A stretch of 64,000 nucleotides of DNA. Origin: Mesorhizobium sp. LSJC280B00. GTDB lineage: Bacteria; Pseudomonadota; Alphaproteobacteria; Rhizobiales; Rhizobiaceae. The stretch covers positions 267,769-331,768 of the forward strand of contig NZ_AYVL01000005.1 of the NCBI RefSeq assembly GCF_000502835.1, read 5' to 3'. A program made the translations under genes and the position numbers. Below the pieces are notes generated by a model. It had not been told where the DNA came from. It ran no database searches and was given only the letters and a program-made list of their open reading frames with translations. Shown piece by piece: positions 1 to 11,591 of this stretch. Positions within the stretch are counted from its first letter, which is position 1, and each line of letters opens with the position of its first letter.

Positions 1-779
1 GCCAGATCAACGGTACCACCGGCTACGAGGAGGCCGGCGCGCAAGGGCTGCTTGCCGGCTTGAATGCAGCGCGCAAGGCGTCGGCGAGCGAGGAAATCGT
101 GCTGAGCCGCACCGAAGCCTATATCGGCGTGATGGTCGACGATTTGACCAGCCGCGGCATCGCCGAGCCGTACCGCATGTTCACCTCGCGGGCCGAGTTC
201 CGGCTTTCGCTGCGAGCCGACAACGCCGATGAGCGGCTGACGCCACTGGCGATAAGGCTGGGGATTGCCTCGCCGGAGCGGATGCAGCGGTTCAACAATG
301 GTATGCAAGACCTTGAGAAGGCGCGACAGCTCGCCCTCGGCACCACCATGACCCCCAATGAGGCAGCGCGCCATGGGCTCGAAATCAACCGGGACGGCGT
401 CCGTCGCTCGGCCTATGAGTTGCTGGCCTATCCCGGCGTCGACATCGCTTGGCTGGCGCGGGTCGAGCCGGCTTTCGCGGCGATCGACAGCAAAACGGCC
501 GAACGTCTTGAAACGGAAGCCAAATATTCTGTCTATCTCGACCGCCAGCAGGCCGATGTTTCGCAGATCAGGCATGAGGAGAGCAGGCTTATTCCCGAGT
601 CGCTCGACTTTGCTTCTGTTCCCGGCCTGTCGAACGAGTTGAAGCAGAAGATGCTGGCACGCCAGCCGCGCTCGATTGCCGATGCGCAACGCATGGAAGG
701 CATGACGCCGGCGGCGCTGGCGATTATTGTCGCCCATGTCCGCAATGCCGAGGCGGCCGCGCGAAAGCAGGTCGCGTGA
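1..779 (+). CDS. mnmG: MnmG (GidA) tRNA uridine-5-carboxymethylaminomethyl modification enzyme, 3' part
   Basis: The gene enters from the left edge; the first full codon is at 3 and the stop is 777-779, leaving about 258 C-terminal codons. MnmG, with MnmE, installs the cmnm5 group on the wobble uridine of several tRNAs, using FAD and a folate carrier. Visible family features are [15 protein letters not shown] at the edge, [14 protein letters not shown] followed by [11 protein letters not shown], and the C-terminal helical domain with [17 protein letters not shown], which contacts MnmE and tRNA. The stop overlaps the GTG start of rsmG, so the two are probably translationally coupled. The mnmG-rsmG-parA-parB order is the usual origin-proximal arrangement of alphaproteobacteria. 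Confidence 0.96.
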   Translation, partial: QINGTTGYEEAGAQGLLAGLNAARKASASEEIVLSRTEAYIGVMVDDLTSRGIAEPYRMFTSRAEFRLSLRADNADERLTPLAIRLGIASPERMQRFNNGMQDLEKARQLALGTTMTPNEAARHGLEINRDGVRRSAYELLAYPGVDIAWLARVEPAFAAIDSKTAERLETEAKYSVYLDRQQADVSQIRHEESRLIPESLDFASVPGLSNELKQKMLARQPRSIADAQRMEGMTPAALAIIVAHVRNAEAAARKQVA

Positions 780-1417
780 GCGCTGCGTCCTGGGCAAACC
801 TGCAGACGGCAGCGGGCCCGGTTTCACGTGAAACATTCGATCGCCTGGTCGAGTTCGAGGCCGTCTTCCAGAAATGGAACCGCCGGATCAATCTGGCCGC
901 GCAATCGACGCAGGACGATGTCTGGCGCCGCCACATCCTCGACAGCGCGCAGCTGGCGCGAATCAAACCAGAGGCGAAGCGCTGGGTCGATCTCGGCTCC
1001 GGCGGTGGGTTTCCGGGCCTTGTGCTGGCCTTTTTGCTTGCCGAGCGGGACGGCGCCGGTATCGACCTGGTTGAAAGCAACCGGAAAAAAGCATCGTTCC
1101 TGCAAGCGGTCATCGGACAGTTCAGCCTGCCCGCCAAGGTTATCGCGCGCCGCATCGACGACAGCTATCCTCTTGTTCCAGCACCGCAAATCGTCACAGC
1201 CAGGGCACTCGCCTCGCTGCCGGCTTTGCTCAACCTGGCGGCACCGTGGCTGACCAAGGGGTCGCGCGGCCTGTTTCACAAAGGCCGGGATTACCGCGCC
1301 GAATTGGCAGAAAGCGCTCAACGATGGTCTTTCGATCTGGTAGAACATGCCAGTGCAACCGACGCGCAGGGCGTCATTCTCGAAGTATCCGACTTGCGAC
1401 AGCACCCTGGCTTGTGA
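776..1417 (+). CDS. rsmG: RsmG (GidB) 16S rRNA (guanine527-N7)-methyltransferase
   Basis: The 213-residue protein matches the family length. It methylates N7 of G527 in 16S rRNA using S-adenosylmethionine. The SAM-binding glycine loop [12 protein letters not shown] lies near residues 71-82, and FHKGRDY is the conserved late motif. The start is GTG at 776, overlapping the mnmG stop by four bases. The N-terminal VSRET residues, conserved in alphaproteobacterial RsmG, are encoded by the palindrome listed separately as parS, so this stretch is under double selection. parA follows after about 30 bases. Confidence 0.96.
   Translation: MSAASWANLQTAAGPVSRETFDRLVEFEAVFQKWNRRINLAAQSTQDDVWRRHILDSAQLARIKPEAKRWVDLGSGGGFPGLVLAFLLAERDGAGIDLVESNRKKASFLQAVIGQFSLPAKVIARRIDDSYPLVPAPQIVTARALASLPALLNLAAPWLTKGSRGLFHKGRDYRAELAESAQRWSFDLVEHASATDAQGVILEVSDLRQHPGL
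820..835. promoter_or_regulatory. parS: parS centromere site (ParB binding) inside rsmG
   Basis: The 16 bases match the palindromic parS consensus TGTTTCACGTGAAACA at 15 of 16 positions; only the first base differs (G for T). The site lies in the coding sequence of rsmG, 616 bases before the likely parA start. ParB loads here as a CTP-dependent clamp, and ParA then drives origin segregation. I noticed no second copy by eye. Confidence 0.9.
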
Positions 1418-1450
1418 CCGGCGACCCAAATGAATTTCTGGCATAGACCC

Positions 1451-2251
<801 letters not shown>

Positions 2252-2296
2252 CAGTAACCAACAAGCGATTCGATACCGAAACGATTTGGACGGACG

Positions 2297-3178
2297 ATGA
2301 ACGAAGACCCTTCGAGAAAAAGACTGGGACGGGGACTGGCGGCGCTGATCGGCGAAATCGATCGCCCGGCGGCTCCGGAAAAGCCCGGGCTGGCGGCCGA
2401 CGGCAAGGTGCCGATCGAGTTCCTCAGCCCCAACCCGAAGAACCCGCGCCGGCATTTTGGCGACGCCGACCTGACCGACCTCGCCCAGTCGATCCGCGAA
2501 CATGGCGTGGTGCAGCCGGTGGTGGCGCGGCCGTCGAAAACCCAAACGGGCCGCTACGAGATCATCGCCGGCGAGCGTCGTTGGCGCGCGGCGCAACGCG
2601 CCGGGCTGACCGAAATCCCGATCATCGTACGTGACGTCAACGATCGCACGGCGCTCGAACTGGCGATCATCGAAAACGTCCAGCGCACCGACCTCAACCC
2701 GGTCGAGGAGGCGCTGGGCTACCAGCAGCTGATCGACGACCACGGCTATACCCAAGCCGATCTCGGCCAGGTGATCGGCAAGAGCCGCAGCCATGTCGCC
2801 AATACGCTGAGGCTGCTGAAGCTGCCCGACGTCATTCGCGACATGCTGGTCGACGGCGCGCTCTCGGCCGGCCACGCCCGCACCCTGGTGACGGCCGACG
2901 ACCCGGCCGGGCTTGCCAAGCGGATCATCGACGAGGGGCTTTCGGTGCGCCAGGCCGAGGCCTTGGCGCAGCTGCCGGTCGGCGCGCCGGCGGCAAAACG
3001 CCAGCCCGCCGCACCGCCGCAAAAGGATGCCGACACGCTGGCGCTGGAGCGGCTGATGACCAGCACGATCGGCATGATCGTCACGATCGAGCACAACCAG
3101 CGCGGCGGCGTGATCAGCGTCGCCTACCGGACACTGGAGCAGCTCGACGAGCTTTGCCGAAGGCTGAAGCGGGAGTAG
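2297..3178 (+). CDS. parB: ParB chromosome partitioning protein, CTPase clamp
   Basis: 293 residues. The N-terminal RKRLGRGLAALIG is the short ParA-stimulating peptide of chromosomal ParB proteins. The CTP-binding ParB/Srx domain shows HGVVQPVVARP, the GERRWRA box and the following ENVQRTDLNPVEEA. The helix-turn-helix that reads parS is TQADLGQVIGKSRSHVANTL, and a C-terminal dimerisation domain ends in EQLDELCRRLKRE. A purine-rich GGACGG lies just upstream of the ATG. It acts with ParA and the parS site in rsmG. The downstream gap holds a palindromic repeat and then holA in the opposite direction. Confidence 0.96.
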   Translation: MNEDPSRKRLGRGLAALIGEIDRPAAPEKPGLAADGKVPIEFLSPNPKNPRRHFGDADLTDLAQSIREHGVVQPVVARPSKTQTGRYEIIAGERRWRAAQRAGLTEIPIIVRDVNDRTALELAIIENVQRTDLNPVEEALGYQQLIDDHGYTQADLGQVIGKSRSHVANTLRLLKLPDVIRDMLVDGALSAGHARTLVTADDPAGLAKRIIDEGLSVRQAEALAQLPVGAPAAKRQPAAPPQKDADTLALERLMTSTIGMIVTIEHNQRGGVISVAYRTLEQLDELCRRLKRE

Positions 3179-3252
3179 GTAGGTTGCTAAAATTAGCCGG
3201 CAAATAACGTTTTGCTGCCGCGCGGTGATTGGCGAAATCGTCGAAGTAGTTA

Positions 3253-3408
3253 ATCTCCCCCCTTGAGGGGGAGATGGCCGGCAGGCCAGAAGGGGTCGTC
3301 AAATTTCAAGCGCCCACGTCCTCTGTCTTCGCGGAAGGGGCTGGTGTTCTACGCGCTGTGACCCCCTCTGTCGCCTTTGGCGACATCTCCCCCTCAAGGG
3401 GGGAGATT
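3253..3408. repeat. Paired inverted palindromic repeat (MITE-like) between parB and holA
   Basis: Two copies of a GC-rich palindromic unit face each other: 3253-3297 and 3361-3408. Each has a hairpin around CCCCCTTGAGGGGGAG followed by a second small palindrome (GGCCGGCAGGCC in the left copy, GTCGCCTTTGGCGAC in the right) and a run of G or C. The 63-base spacer is unlike those of the other pairs in the window. The right copy contributes the TAA stop of holA. It could also act as a bidirectional terminator between the convergent genes. Confidence 0.85.
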
Positions 3409-4453
3409 AGGTGCGCTGCGCCAGCCTGGCACTCTCCACGGTAATGCCGAGCAGGGCCTGGCGTGCCAGCGCGACCGACAGATCCGGCCGCCGGCGTGTC
3501 TGCAGGATCGCCGTCTGCAGGCGGTTGAGGGCGCGGCCGAGCGCTTCGCTGCTCCACCGTTCGAGGGCTTTCTCGACCAGCTTGCGCCGCGAAAAAAAAA
3601 CCGGCGGGCGCGCCGCGGCTACGACCGAAGCGGCATTGCGGCCGCCGGCGTCCATCTGGCCGCGCATCGCCTGGATCGCCTGCAACTGCCGCATCGCCGA
3701 TGAAAGTACCAGAAAGGGCTGGCCGCCGGACTGGCAATGGCGGGTGAAGGCGGTATCGAAGTCGGCGATCCTGCCTTCGAGCAGGGCGTCGACCGCCGCA
3801 TCGAAGGAGAGGCCCGAGACATCGCCAGACGTCGCCTTGACGTCGTCGAGGCCGATTTCGGCCTGGCCATGCGCGTAAAGCACCAGCTTTTCGATCTCGC
3901 CGCGCGAGGCCAGCCGGTCGCCGCCGAGATTGCGGCGCAGCGCCTGCCGCGCCTCCAGTGTCATCGACATGCCGGCCTTGCGCAGTTCGTCGTCGATGAC
4001 CGTATCGATATCCCTGGCCTCATCGGCATAGCAAGGCAATGCCATGGCATTGTCCGCCGCCTCCACCACGGCGCGCAGGCCGACACCCTTCTTCAAGTCG
4101 CCGGCCTCGATGAGAATGATCGCGTCCCGCGCGGGCTCCGACGTCAGCGCCTTGACGTCATCGGCAAGCGCCTTCTGAGCGCCGGCATTGCGCACCCATA
4201 GCAGGCGCCGCTCCGAAAACATCGGCACGGTGCGGGCCTCGTCGAGCAGGCGGCCCTCGTCGCGATCGACTTCCGATCCGTCCAGCCTGACGACCGAGAA
4301 CGGATCGTCAAGCGGCAGGCCGGTCTTGCCGGCAAAGGCCTTTGCCCGCTCGGCAACCAGCCCGCGATCGGGACCGTAAAGCAGCACGATCGAGACGCGC
4401 GGATCCGGCTTCGCGAGCCATGCATCGACCTCGTATGCTTTCTTTTGTGCCAT
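3407..4453 (-). CDS. holA: DNA polymerase III subunit delta (HolA)
   Basis: 348 residues, normal for HolA. The subunit opens the beta sliding clamp inside the clamp-loader complex. The N-terminal region VSIVLLYGPDRGLVAERAKAF has the AAA+ fold but not a canonical Walker A, as expected for delta. The middle contains LRRNLGGDRLASRGEIEKL, the most conserved HolA stretch. In many Rhizobiales holA follows lptE and leuS; here the adjacent upstream genes are instead the branched-chain dehydrogenase operon, divergently transcribed. The stop codon lies in the flanking repeat. Confidence 0.93.
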   Translation of the reverse strand: MAQKKAYEVDAWLAKPDPRVSIVLLYGPDRGLVAERAKAFAGKTGLPLDDPFSVVRLDGSEVDRDEGRLLDEARTVPMFSERRLLWVRNAGAQKALADDVKALTSEPARDAIILIEAGDLKKGVGLRAVVEAADNAMALPCYADEARDIDTVIDDELRKAGMSMTLEARQALRRNLGGDRLASRGEIEKLVLYAHGQAEIGLDDVKATSGDVSGLSFDAAVDALLEGRIADFDTAFTRHCQSGGQPFLVLSSAMRQLQAIQAMRGQMDAGGRNAASVVAAARPPVFFSRRKLVEKALERWSSEALGRALNRLQTAILQTRRRPDLSVALARQALLGITVESARLAQRT

Positions 4454-4503
4454 AGGCGCTGATTAGCATGACGCGGGCGCGGGGTGAACGGCGCCGCCCT
4501 CCT

Positions 4504-6116
<1,613 letters not shown>

Positions 6117-6118
6117 CC

Positions 6119-7132
6119 ATGCCGCGGCGGACCATGATCGAGGCGATCCGCGACGCCATGGACGTGTCGATGGCGCGCGACGAGCGCGTCATCGTGTTCG
6201 GCGAGGATGTCGGCTTCTTCGGCGGCGTCTTCCGCTGCACCCAGGGCCTGCAGGCGAAATACGGCAAGAGCCGCTGCTTCGATGCGCCGATCAGCGAATC
6301 CGGCATTGTCGGCGCGGCTATCGGCATGGCCGCCTACGGGCTGAAGCCTTGCGTCGAGGTGCAGTTTGCCGACTATGTTTATCCGGCCTACGATCAGATC
6401 GTCTCGGAAGCGGCGCGGCTGCGCTACCGGTCGAACGGTGATTTCACCTGCCCGATCGTGGTCAGGATGCCGACCGGCGGCGGCATTTTTGGTGGCCAGA
6501 CCCACAGCCAGAGCCCGGAGGCGCTGTTCACCCACGTCTCCGGCCTGAAAGTCGTGGTGCCCTCGAACCCGCATGACGCCAAGGGCCTTTTGATCGCGTC
6601 GATAGAGGATCCGGACCCGGTGATCTTCCTGGAACCGAAGCGGCTTTATAATGGCCCTTTCGACGGTCATCACGAGCGGCCGGTAACGCCATGGTCGAAA
6701 CATGAGCTCGGCGAAGTCGCCGACGGCCATTACACGGTGCCGCTCGGCAAGGCGGTGATCCGACGGCCGGGTGCGGCAGTCACCGTGCTTGCCTATGGCA
6801 CGATGGTCTATGTCGCCCAGGCGGCAGCCGAGGAGACCGGCATCGATGCCGAGATCATAGATCTGAGGACACTGCTGCCGCTCGATCTCGAGACGATCGT
6901 CGCCTCGGTCAACAAGACGGGGCGCTGCGTCATCGTGCACGAGGCGACGCTGACATCGGGGTTCGGCGCCGAACTTTCGGCGCTGGTTCAGGAGAGCTGC
7001 TTCTACCATCTGGAAGCGCCGGTGGCGCGGGTCACCGGCTGGGACACGCCCTATCCGCATGCGCAGGAGTGGGACTATTTTCCTGGTCCTGCCCGGCTAG
7101 GCCGCGCGCTCGTCGAAACGGTGGAAGCCTGA
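6119..7132 (+). CDS. bkdA2: Branched-chain 2-oxoacid dehydrogenase E1 component, beta subunit
   Basis: 337 residues, standard length. It shows the transketolase pyrimidine-binding domain (VIVFGEDVGFFGGVFRCTQG, then ISESGIVGAAIGMAAYGLKP) and a C-terminal transketolase domain (EIIDLRTLLPLDLETI, then GRCVIVHEAT). FGGQTHSQSPEALFTH carries the conserved histidine region. It forms the alpha2beta2 E1 heterotetramer with the preceding gene, from which it is separated by only two bases. The E2 gene follows after ten bases with AGGGGGAACG as a likely ribosome-binding site. Confidence 0.94.
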   Translation: MPRRTMIEAIRDAMDVSMARDERVIVFGEDVGFFGGVFRCTQGLQAKYGKSRCFDAPISESGIVGAAIGMAAYGLKPCVEVQFADYVYPAYDQIVSEAARLRYRSNGDFTCPIVVRMPTGGGIFGGQTHSQSPEALFTHVSGLKVVVPSNPHDAKGLLIASIEDPDPVIFLEPKRLYNGPFDGHHERPVTPWSKHELGEVADGHYTVPLGKAVIRRPGAAVTVLAYGTMVYVAQAAAEETGIDAEIIDLRTLLPLDLETIVASVNKTGRCVIVHEATLTSGFGAELSALVQESCFYHLEAPVARVTGWDTPYPHAQEWDYFPGPARLGRALVETVEA

Positions 7133-7142
7133 AGGGGGAACG

Positions 7143-8555
7143 ATGGGCGAATATGTCATCAAGCTGCCCGATGTCGGCGAAGGCGTAGCCGAGGCCGAGC
7201 TCGTCGAATGGCAGGTCAAGGTCGGCGATCTCGTGCGCGAGGATGCCGTGCTGGCCGCTGTCATGACCGACAAGGCGACGGTCGAAATTCCTTCGCCCGT
7301 CGATGGCGAAATCGTCTGGTTGGGCGCCGAGATCGGCGACACGGTGGCGATCGGCTCGCCGATTGTCAGGTTGAAGGTGGCGGGCGAGGGCAATGTCAGG
7401 GATGCTGCGTCGCAGGCCACTGAGGCGGGCGCCAAGAATACCCCCACCGAGCGCAGTACCCCCACCCCTAACCCCTCCCCACAAGGGGGAGGGGGACGTG
7501 CCGCAACCTCCAAGGCCGAACCCGAGACCGCTCCACGATCATCTGAAAAAACACCAACGCATAAGGGACTAAGTGCGGCGGGTGGCGAATCCCCCTCTCC
7601 CTTGTGGGGAGGGGTTAGGGGTGGGGGTACTGCCGCCGGTGGGGGTACTGCGCGGACCTCCGGCGCGCCGCGTCCGGAGGGCGAAAAGCCACTGGCCTCA
7701 CCGGCCGTCCGCTTGAGGGCGAAAGAGGCCGGCATCGACCTTCGGCAGGTCCCGGGAACCGGCCCGGCCGGCCGCATCCAGCATGAGGACATCGAGGCTT
7801 TCCTGGCGCGCGGACCTCTGCTCGCCAAGGTTTCCGGCCTTGCCCGCAACGAGGCGGTCGAGGACATCAAGATAGTCGGGCTCAGGCGAAAGATCGCCGA
7901 GAAGATGACGCTGGCCAAGTCGCGCATCCCGCATATCACCTATGTCGAGGAGATCGACGTCACCGCGCTCGAGGATTTGCGCGCCGCGCTCAACAAGGAG
8001 AAGCGGCCGGGCGGGAACAGGCCGAAGCTGACGCTGCTGCCGTTCTTGATGCGGGCGATGGTCAAGGCAATCGCCGACCAGCCCAATGTCAACGCACTGT
8101 TCGACGACGAAGCCGGCATCGTCCACCAGCATGGCGGCGTCCATATCGGCATCGCCGCGCAGACGGCTTCCGGGCTGATGGTGCCCGTGGTCAAGCACGC
8201 CGAGGCGCGCGACATCTGGGACTGTGCAGCCGAGGTTGTCAGGCTGGCCGAGGCAGCAAAATCCGGCACGGCGACGCGCGACGAACTCTCGGGATCGACC
8301 ATCACCATCACTTCGCTGGGCGCCATGGGCGGCGTGGCGACGACGCCGGTGATCAATCATCCGGAAGTGGCGATCGTCGGCGTCAACAAGATGATGGTGC
8401 GGCCGGTATGGGACGGTACCCAGTTCATCCCGCGCAAGATGATGAACCTGTCCTCCAGCTTCGACCACCGCGTCATCGACGGCTGGGACGCGGCGGTGTT
8501 CATCCAGCGGATAAAGACGCTGCTGGAAACGCCGGCGCTGATTTTTGTGGATTGA
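7143..8555 (+). CDS. bkdB: Lipoamide acyltransferase E2 of the branched-chain 2-oxoacid dehydrogenase complex
   Basis: 470 residues. Domains in order: lipoyl domain (residues about 2-80, lipoylated lysine in VMTDKATVEIPSPVDG), an unusual linker (about 95-180), a peripheral-subunit-binding domain (SPAVRLRAKEAGIDL then GTGPAGRIQHEDI), and the catalytic acyltransferase domain ending in the active-site motif FDHRVIDGWDAAVF. The linker is partly encoded by a palindromic intergenic-type repeat and reads PTPNPSPQGGGG and later SPSPLWGGVRGGG. The frame stays open, so the element has been domesticated as flexible spacer. It moves acyl groups from E1 to CoA and is the structural core of the complex. 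E3 follows after a 243-base repeat-filled gap. Confidence 0.94.
   Translation: MGEYVIKLPDVGEGVAEAELVEWQVKVGDLVREDAVLAAVMTDKATVEIPSPVDGEIVWLGAEIGDTVAIGSPIVRLKVAGEGNVRDAASQATEAGAKNTPTERSTPTPNPSPQGGGGRAATSKAEPETAPRSSEKTPTHKGLSAAGGESPSPLWGGVRGGGTAAGGGTARTSGAPRPEGEKPLASPAVRLRAKEAGIDLRQVPGTGPAGRIQHEDIEAFLARGPLLAKVSGLARNEAVEDIKIVGLRRKIAEKMTLAKSRIPHITYVEEIDVTALEDLRAALNKEKRPGGNRPKLTLLPFLMRAMVKAIADQPNVNALFDDEAGIVHQHGGVHIGIAAQTASGLMVPVVKHAEARDIWDCAAEVVRLAEAAKSGTATRDELSGSTITITSLGAMGGVATTPVINHPEVAIVGVNKMMVRPVWDGTQFIPRKMMNLSSSFDHRVIDGWDAAVFIQRIKTLLETPALIFVD
7462..7640. repeat. Palindromic repeat pair inside the E2 coding sequence
   Basis: The left arm around 7466-7497 reads CCCCTCCCCACAAGGGGGAG, and an inverted arm around 7589-7628 reads CCTCTCCCTTGTGGGGAGGG with the flank GGTTAGGGGTGGGGGTAC. 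Both arms are in frame and encode Pro/Ser/Gly-rich linker. This is a hairpin type normally found in intergenic DNA, here tolerated because it falls in the disordered linker between folded domains. Confidence 0.85.
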
Positions 8556-8610
8556 TGAGATGAACAGAGGATCGCAGGGGCGCGAGATGAGAGCAGTAGC
8601 GATCCTTCGC

Positions 8611-8766
8611 GCCCCCCTCTGCCCTACCGGGCATCTCCCCCTCAAGGGGGGAGATCGGCCGTCATCCCGCCTTTCGCCAATCTCCAGCTTTGCAGGACTA
8701 AGCCGAACGCGAAAGCTGCCAATCTCCCCCCTTGAGGGGGAGATGTCCGGCAGGACAGAGGGGGGT
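8611..8766. repeat. Paired inverted palindromic repeat, type II core, between E2 and E3 genes
   Basis: Inverted units at 8611-8656 and 8722-8766 enclose a core containing CTTTCGCCAATCTCCA and ending GAAAGCTGCC. The same core phrases occur at 12061-12231, so the whole unit is a mobile-like element of about 155 bases. It lies between co-directional operon genes and could reduce or process the transcript entering lpdV. Confidence 0.85.
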
Positions 8767-8798
8767 GCTGCCCCGCCGGCTCGTCGAACTAAGGTGCA

Positions 8799-10196
8799 AT
8801 GATGAAGGAAATCTCCTGCAAGCTGCTGGTCATCGGCGCCGGTCCGGGCGGCTATGTCTGTGCCATCCGCGCCGGGCAGCTTGGCATCGACACAGTGATC
8901 GTCGAGGCAGGCAAACCGGGCGGCACTTGCCTCAATGTCGGCTGCATCCCGTCAAAGGCGCTGATCCATGCAGCCGAAGAGTTCGAAAAGCTCTCGCACA
9001 TGGCCGGCGGCAAAAGTCCACTCGGCATAACGGTCGCGGCACCGTCGCTTGATCTCGCGGCGACCATTGCCTGGAAAGACGGCATCGTTAGCCGGCTGAA
9101 CAACGGCGTCGCCGGCCTGCTGAAGAAAGCTGGCGTGAAGACGGTGCATGGCTGGGCGACATTTCGCGACGGCAAGACCGTTGCCGTCGAGACCGAGATC
9201 GGCATGCAGGTGATCCGAGCCGAAACTGTGGTGATAGCGACCGGCTCGGCGCCGGTAGATCTGCCATCGCTGCCGTTCGGCGGGCCGGTCATTTCGTCGA
9301 CCGAGGCGCTGGCGCTGAGCGAAGTTCCGGAGAGGCTGGCGGTGGTCGGCGGCGGCTATATCGGGCTGGAACTCGGCATCGCCTTTGCCAAGCTGGGCGC
9401 CAAGGTGACCGTAGTCGAGGCGTTGCCGCGCGTGCTGGCGCAATATGATGCGGAACTGACCCGGCCGGTGGTGAAGCGGCTGGCCGAACTCGGCATCGAG
9501 GTGCTCGTGAACGCCAAGGCCAAGGGGCTGTCCACTAAGCGCGACGCGCTGCTGGTCGAGACGAATGGCGGCAAGAACGGCAAGATTGCCGGCGACATGG
9601 TGCTGGTCACGGTCGGTCGCAAGCCGGTGACCGAAGGCTGGGGGTTGGAGCAGATCGACCTCGACATGGCCGGATCCTTCATCCGCATCGACGACCAGTG
9701 CCGCAGCTCGATGCGTGGTATCTTTGCCATTGGCGACGTCACCGGCGAGCCGATGCTGGCGCACCGGGCCATGGCGCAAGGCGAAATGGTCGCCGAGATC
9801 GTCGCCGGCCACAAGCGCAGCTGGGACAGACGAGCGATCCCGGCTGTCTGTTTCACCGATCCGGAGCTGGTCACCGCAGGCCTGTCGCCGGAGGAGGCCA
9901 AGACCCGTGGCGAGATCAAGGTCGGACTGTTTCCCTTCATCGCCAATGGCCGGGCGATGACGAAGTTGGGCGAGGACGGATTCGTCCGGGTAGTGGCGCG
10001 GGCGGACAACCATCTGGTGCTTGGCATTCAAGCCGTCGGCCAGGGCGTGTCGGAGCTGTCCACTGCGTTTGGGCTGGCGCTGGAGATGGGTGCGACGCTG
10101 GAGGATATCGCCGGGACGATCCATGCCCATCCGACACAGGGCGAGGGTTTTCCGGAAGCGGCGCTGAAGGCGCTGGGGCGGGCGGTGCATGTCTGA
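8799..10196 (+). CDS. lpdV: Dihydrolipoyl dehydrogenase (E3) of the branched-chain complex
   Basis: 465 residues. FAD-dependent disulfide oxidoreductase that reoxidises dihydrolipoamide and reduces NAD+. It shows an N-terminal FAD-binding [17 protein letters not shown], the redox disulfide [15 protein letters not shown], the NAD-binding [15 protein letters not shown], the second FAD motif [18 protein letters not shown], and a C-terminal interface with [13 protein letters not shown] carrying the catalytic His and Glu. The start is at 8799 or 8802; AAGG at 8791 fits the second slightly better. Position after E2 suggests dedication to this complex rather than to pyruvate dehydrogenase. Confidence 0.94.
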   Translation: MMKEISCKLLVIGAGPGGYVCAIRAGQLGIDTVIVEAGKPGGTCLNVGCIPSKALIHAAEEFEKLSHMAGGKSPLGITVAAPSLDLAATIAWKDGIVSRLNNGVAGLLKKAGVKTVHGWATFRDGKTVAVETEIGMQVIRAETVVIATGSAPVDLPSLPFGGPVISSTEALALSEVPERLAVVGGGYIGLELGIAFAKLGAKVTVVEALPRVLAQYDAELTRPVVKRLAELGIEVLVNAKAKGLSTKRDALLVETNGGKNGKIAGDMVLVTVGRKPVTEGWGLEQIDLDMAGSFIRIDDQCRSSMRGIFAIGDVTGEPMLAHRAMAQGEMVAEIVAGHKRSWDRRAIPAVCFTDPELVTAGLSPEEAKTRGEIKVGLFPFIANGRAMTKLGEDGFVRVVARADNHLVLGIQAVGQGVSELSTAFGLALEMGATLEDIAGTIHAHPTQGEGFPEAALKALGRAVHV

Positions 10197-10205
10197 GGGC
10201 TCGCG

Positions 10206-10358
10206 CTCTCCCCCCTTGAGGGGGAGATGGCCGGCAGGCCAGAGGGGGTCGGTTCGACTGGATGCGACCTCCCTTGCGACAGATGGAGGTTGGCGCTCTA
10301 CGCGAGGCGACCCCCTCTGTCGCCTTCGGCGACATCTCCCCCTCGAGGGGGGAGATTA
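10206..10358. repeat. Paired inverted palindromic repeat, type I core, between convergent genes
   Basis: Units at 10206-10250 and 10309-10358 face each other around a core starting GGTTCGACTGGATGCGACC and containing GATGGAGGTTGGCGCTC. This core recurs at 13995-14145. The element separates lpdV from the convergent dehydrogenase gene and could serve as a bidirectional terminator. Confidence 0.85.
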
Positions 10359-10364
10359 CGCAGC

Positions 10365-11468
10365 TCACCCTGCAAGCCGGCTAACCATTTCGTGCTGCGC
10401 ATAGGCGCGGCCGAAGCGGTTGGCTAGGAAGGCGTCGAGGGCGATGTCCTCCTGCTTGATGAAGCCCCTGGCCGGCAAGCTGCCGTCGGCCAGCATGTCG
10501 AGCACCGCGCAGATGGCGGAGGCGGTGGTGATCTGGATGGCGCTGCGCACCGTTTCGCCGACGCGCTTGGCGTAGATCTTGTTGGCGTAGGTCTCTTGCA
10601 GCAGGCGGCCGTTCTTGCGGCCGCTGACGGTGACGAAGACGATGACCACGTCCTGCAGCGTCGCCGGCAGGGCGCTTTCGAAAATGTCCTTCAGCACGTC
10701 GCGGCGGTGGCGCAGGCCGAGGTCGTTGAGCAGCGCCTTCATGATCGCGGCATGGCCGGGATAGCGGATGGTGCGGTAGTTCAGCGTCCGCACTCTGCCT
10801 TTCAGCGTTTCGGCCAGCGTGCCCAGCCCGCCCGAGGTGTTGAACGCCTCGTAGGTGACGCCGTCGAGCGAGAATTCTTCACGCTCCTCCAGCGGCGGCA
10901 CTTCGACAAGCTCGCCTTCGACGATCGCCTCGCACGGCTCGCAATATTCGTTGATGACGCCGTCGGTGCTCCAGGTCAGATTGTAGTTCAGCGCATTCGA
11001 CGGGTATTGCGGCAGCGCGCCGACCCGCATGCGCACGCTTTCCAGCGTGTCGAAGCGGCTGGCGAGATCGTTGGCAACGATCGAGATGAAGCCCGGCGCC
11101 AGCCCGCATTGCGGAATGAAGGCGCTGTTGCCGGAACGCGCCAGTTCCTTGACGCGCCTGGTGCTGACGACGTCCTCGGTCAGATCGAGATAATGCACGC
11201 CGGCACTGGCCGCCGCCTCGGCGATGCGCGTGGTCAGATGGAAGGGCGCGGCGCTGAGCACCGCGAACTTGCCGGCCAAGGCGGCTTCGAGCGTGCCGGC
11301 GGCTTCGATATCGAGTTCCAGCGTCTCGACCGTTTCAGACAGTTCGGCCGCGCCGAGCTGCGCCGCCGAGCGGTCGATGAGCGTGACATGGTAGTCGCCC
11401 GTGGAAGCCAGCATCTCGGCAATGGTCGAGCCGATCTTGCCGGCGCCGACGACGATGATTTCCTTCAT
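10365..11468 (-). CDS. Saccharopine dehydrogenase family protein, possibly lysine 6-dehydrogenase
   Basis: 367 residues with an N-terminal Rossmann domain (IIVVGAGKIGSTIAEMLA, then VTLIDRSAAQL) and the C-terminal alpha/beta domain of the saccharopine dehydrogenase family. CGLAPGFISIVANDLA, NLTWSTDGVINEYCEPCEA and the following TFNTSGGLGTL-like stretch (here EAFNTSGGLGTL) are typical of the single-domain enzymes. Proteins of this size in Rhizobiales are often linked to lysine oxidation to piperideine-6-carboxylate rather than to saccharopine itself. The divergently transcribed Lrp/AsnC regulator 123 bases away supports an amino-acid role. The lysine assignment is inference; the family call is firm. 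Confidence 0.8.
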   Translation of the reverse strand: MKEIIVVGAGKIGSTIAEMLASTGDYHVTLIDRSAAQLGAAELSETVETLELDIEAAGTLEAALAGKFAVLSAAPFHLTTRIAEAAASAGVHYLDLTEDVVSTRRVKELARSGNSAFIPQCGLAPGFISIVANDLASRFDTLESVRMRVGALPQYPSNALNYNLTWSTDGVINEYCEPCEAIVEGELVEVPPLEEREEFSLDGVTYEAFNTSGGLGTLAETLKGRVRTLNYRTIRYPGHAAIMKALLNDLGLRHRRDVLKDIFESALPATLQDVVIVFVTVSGRKNGRLLQETYANKIYAKRVGETVRSAIQITTASAICAVLDMLADGSLPARGFIKQEDIALDAFLANRFGRAYAQHEMVSRLAG

Positions 11469-11591
11469 GACCGGTCCCTCGCACCAATGCTAAATTCACG
11501 GTTAGAATCGCAGCTTGCCTGTCGAAAGGAAGCGTGAGATTGTACGAAACGCAGCCTCTCTTTGGGCAATGTGCCGGTAAGGTTCGTCGAA

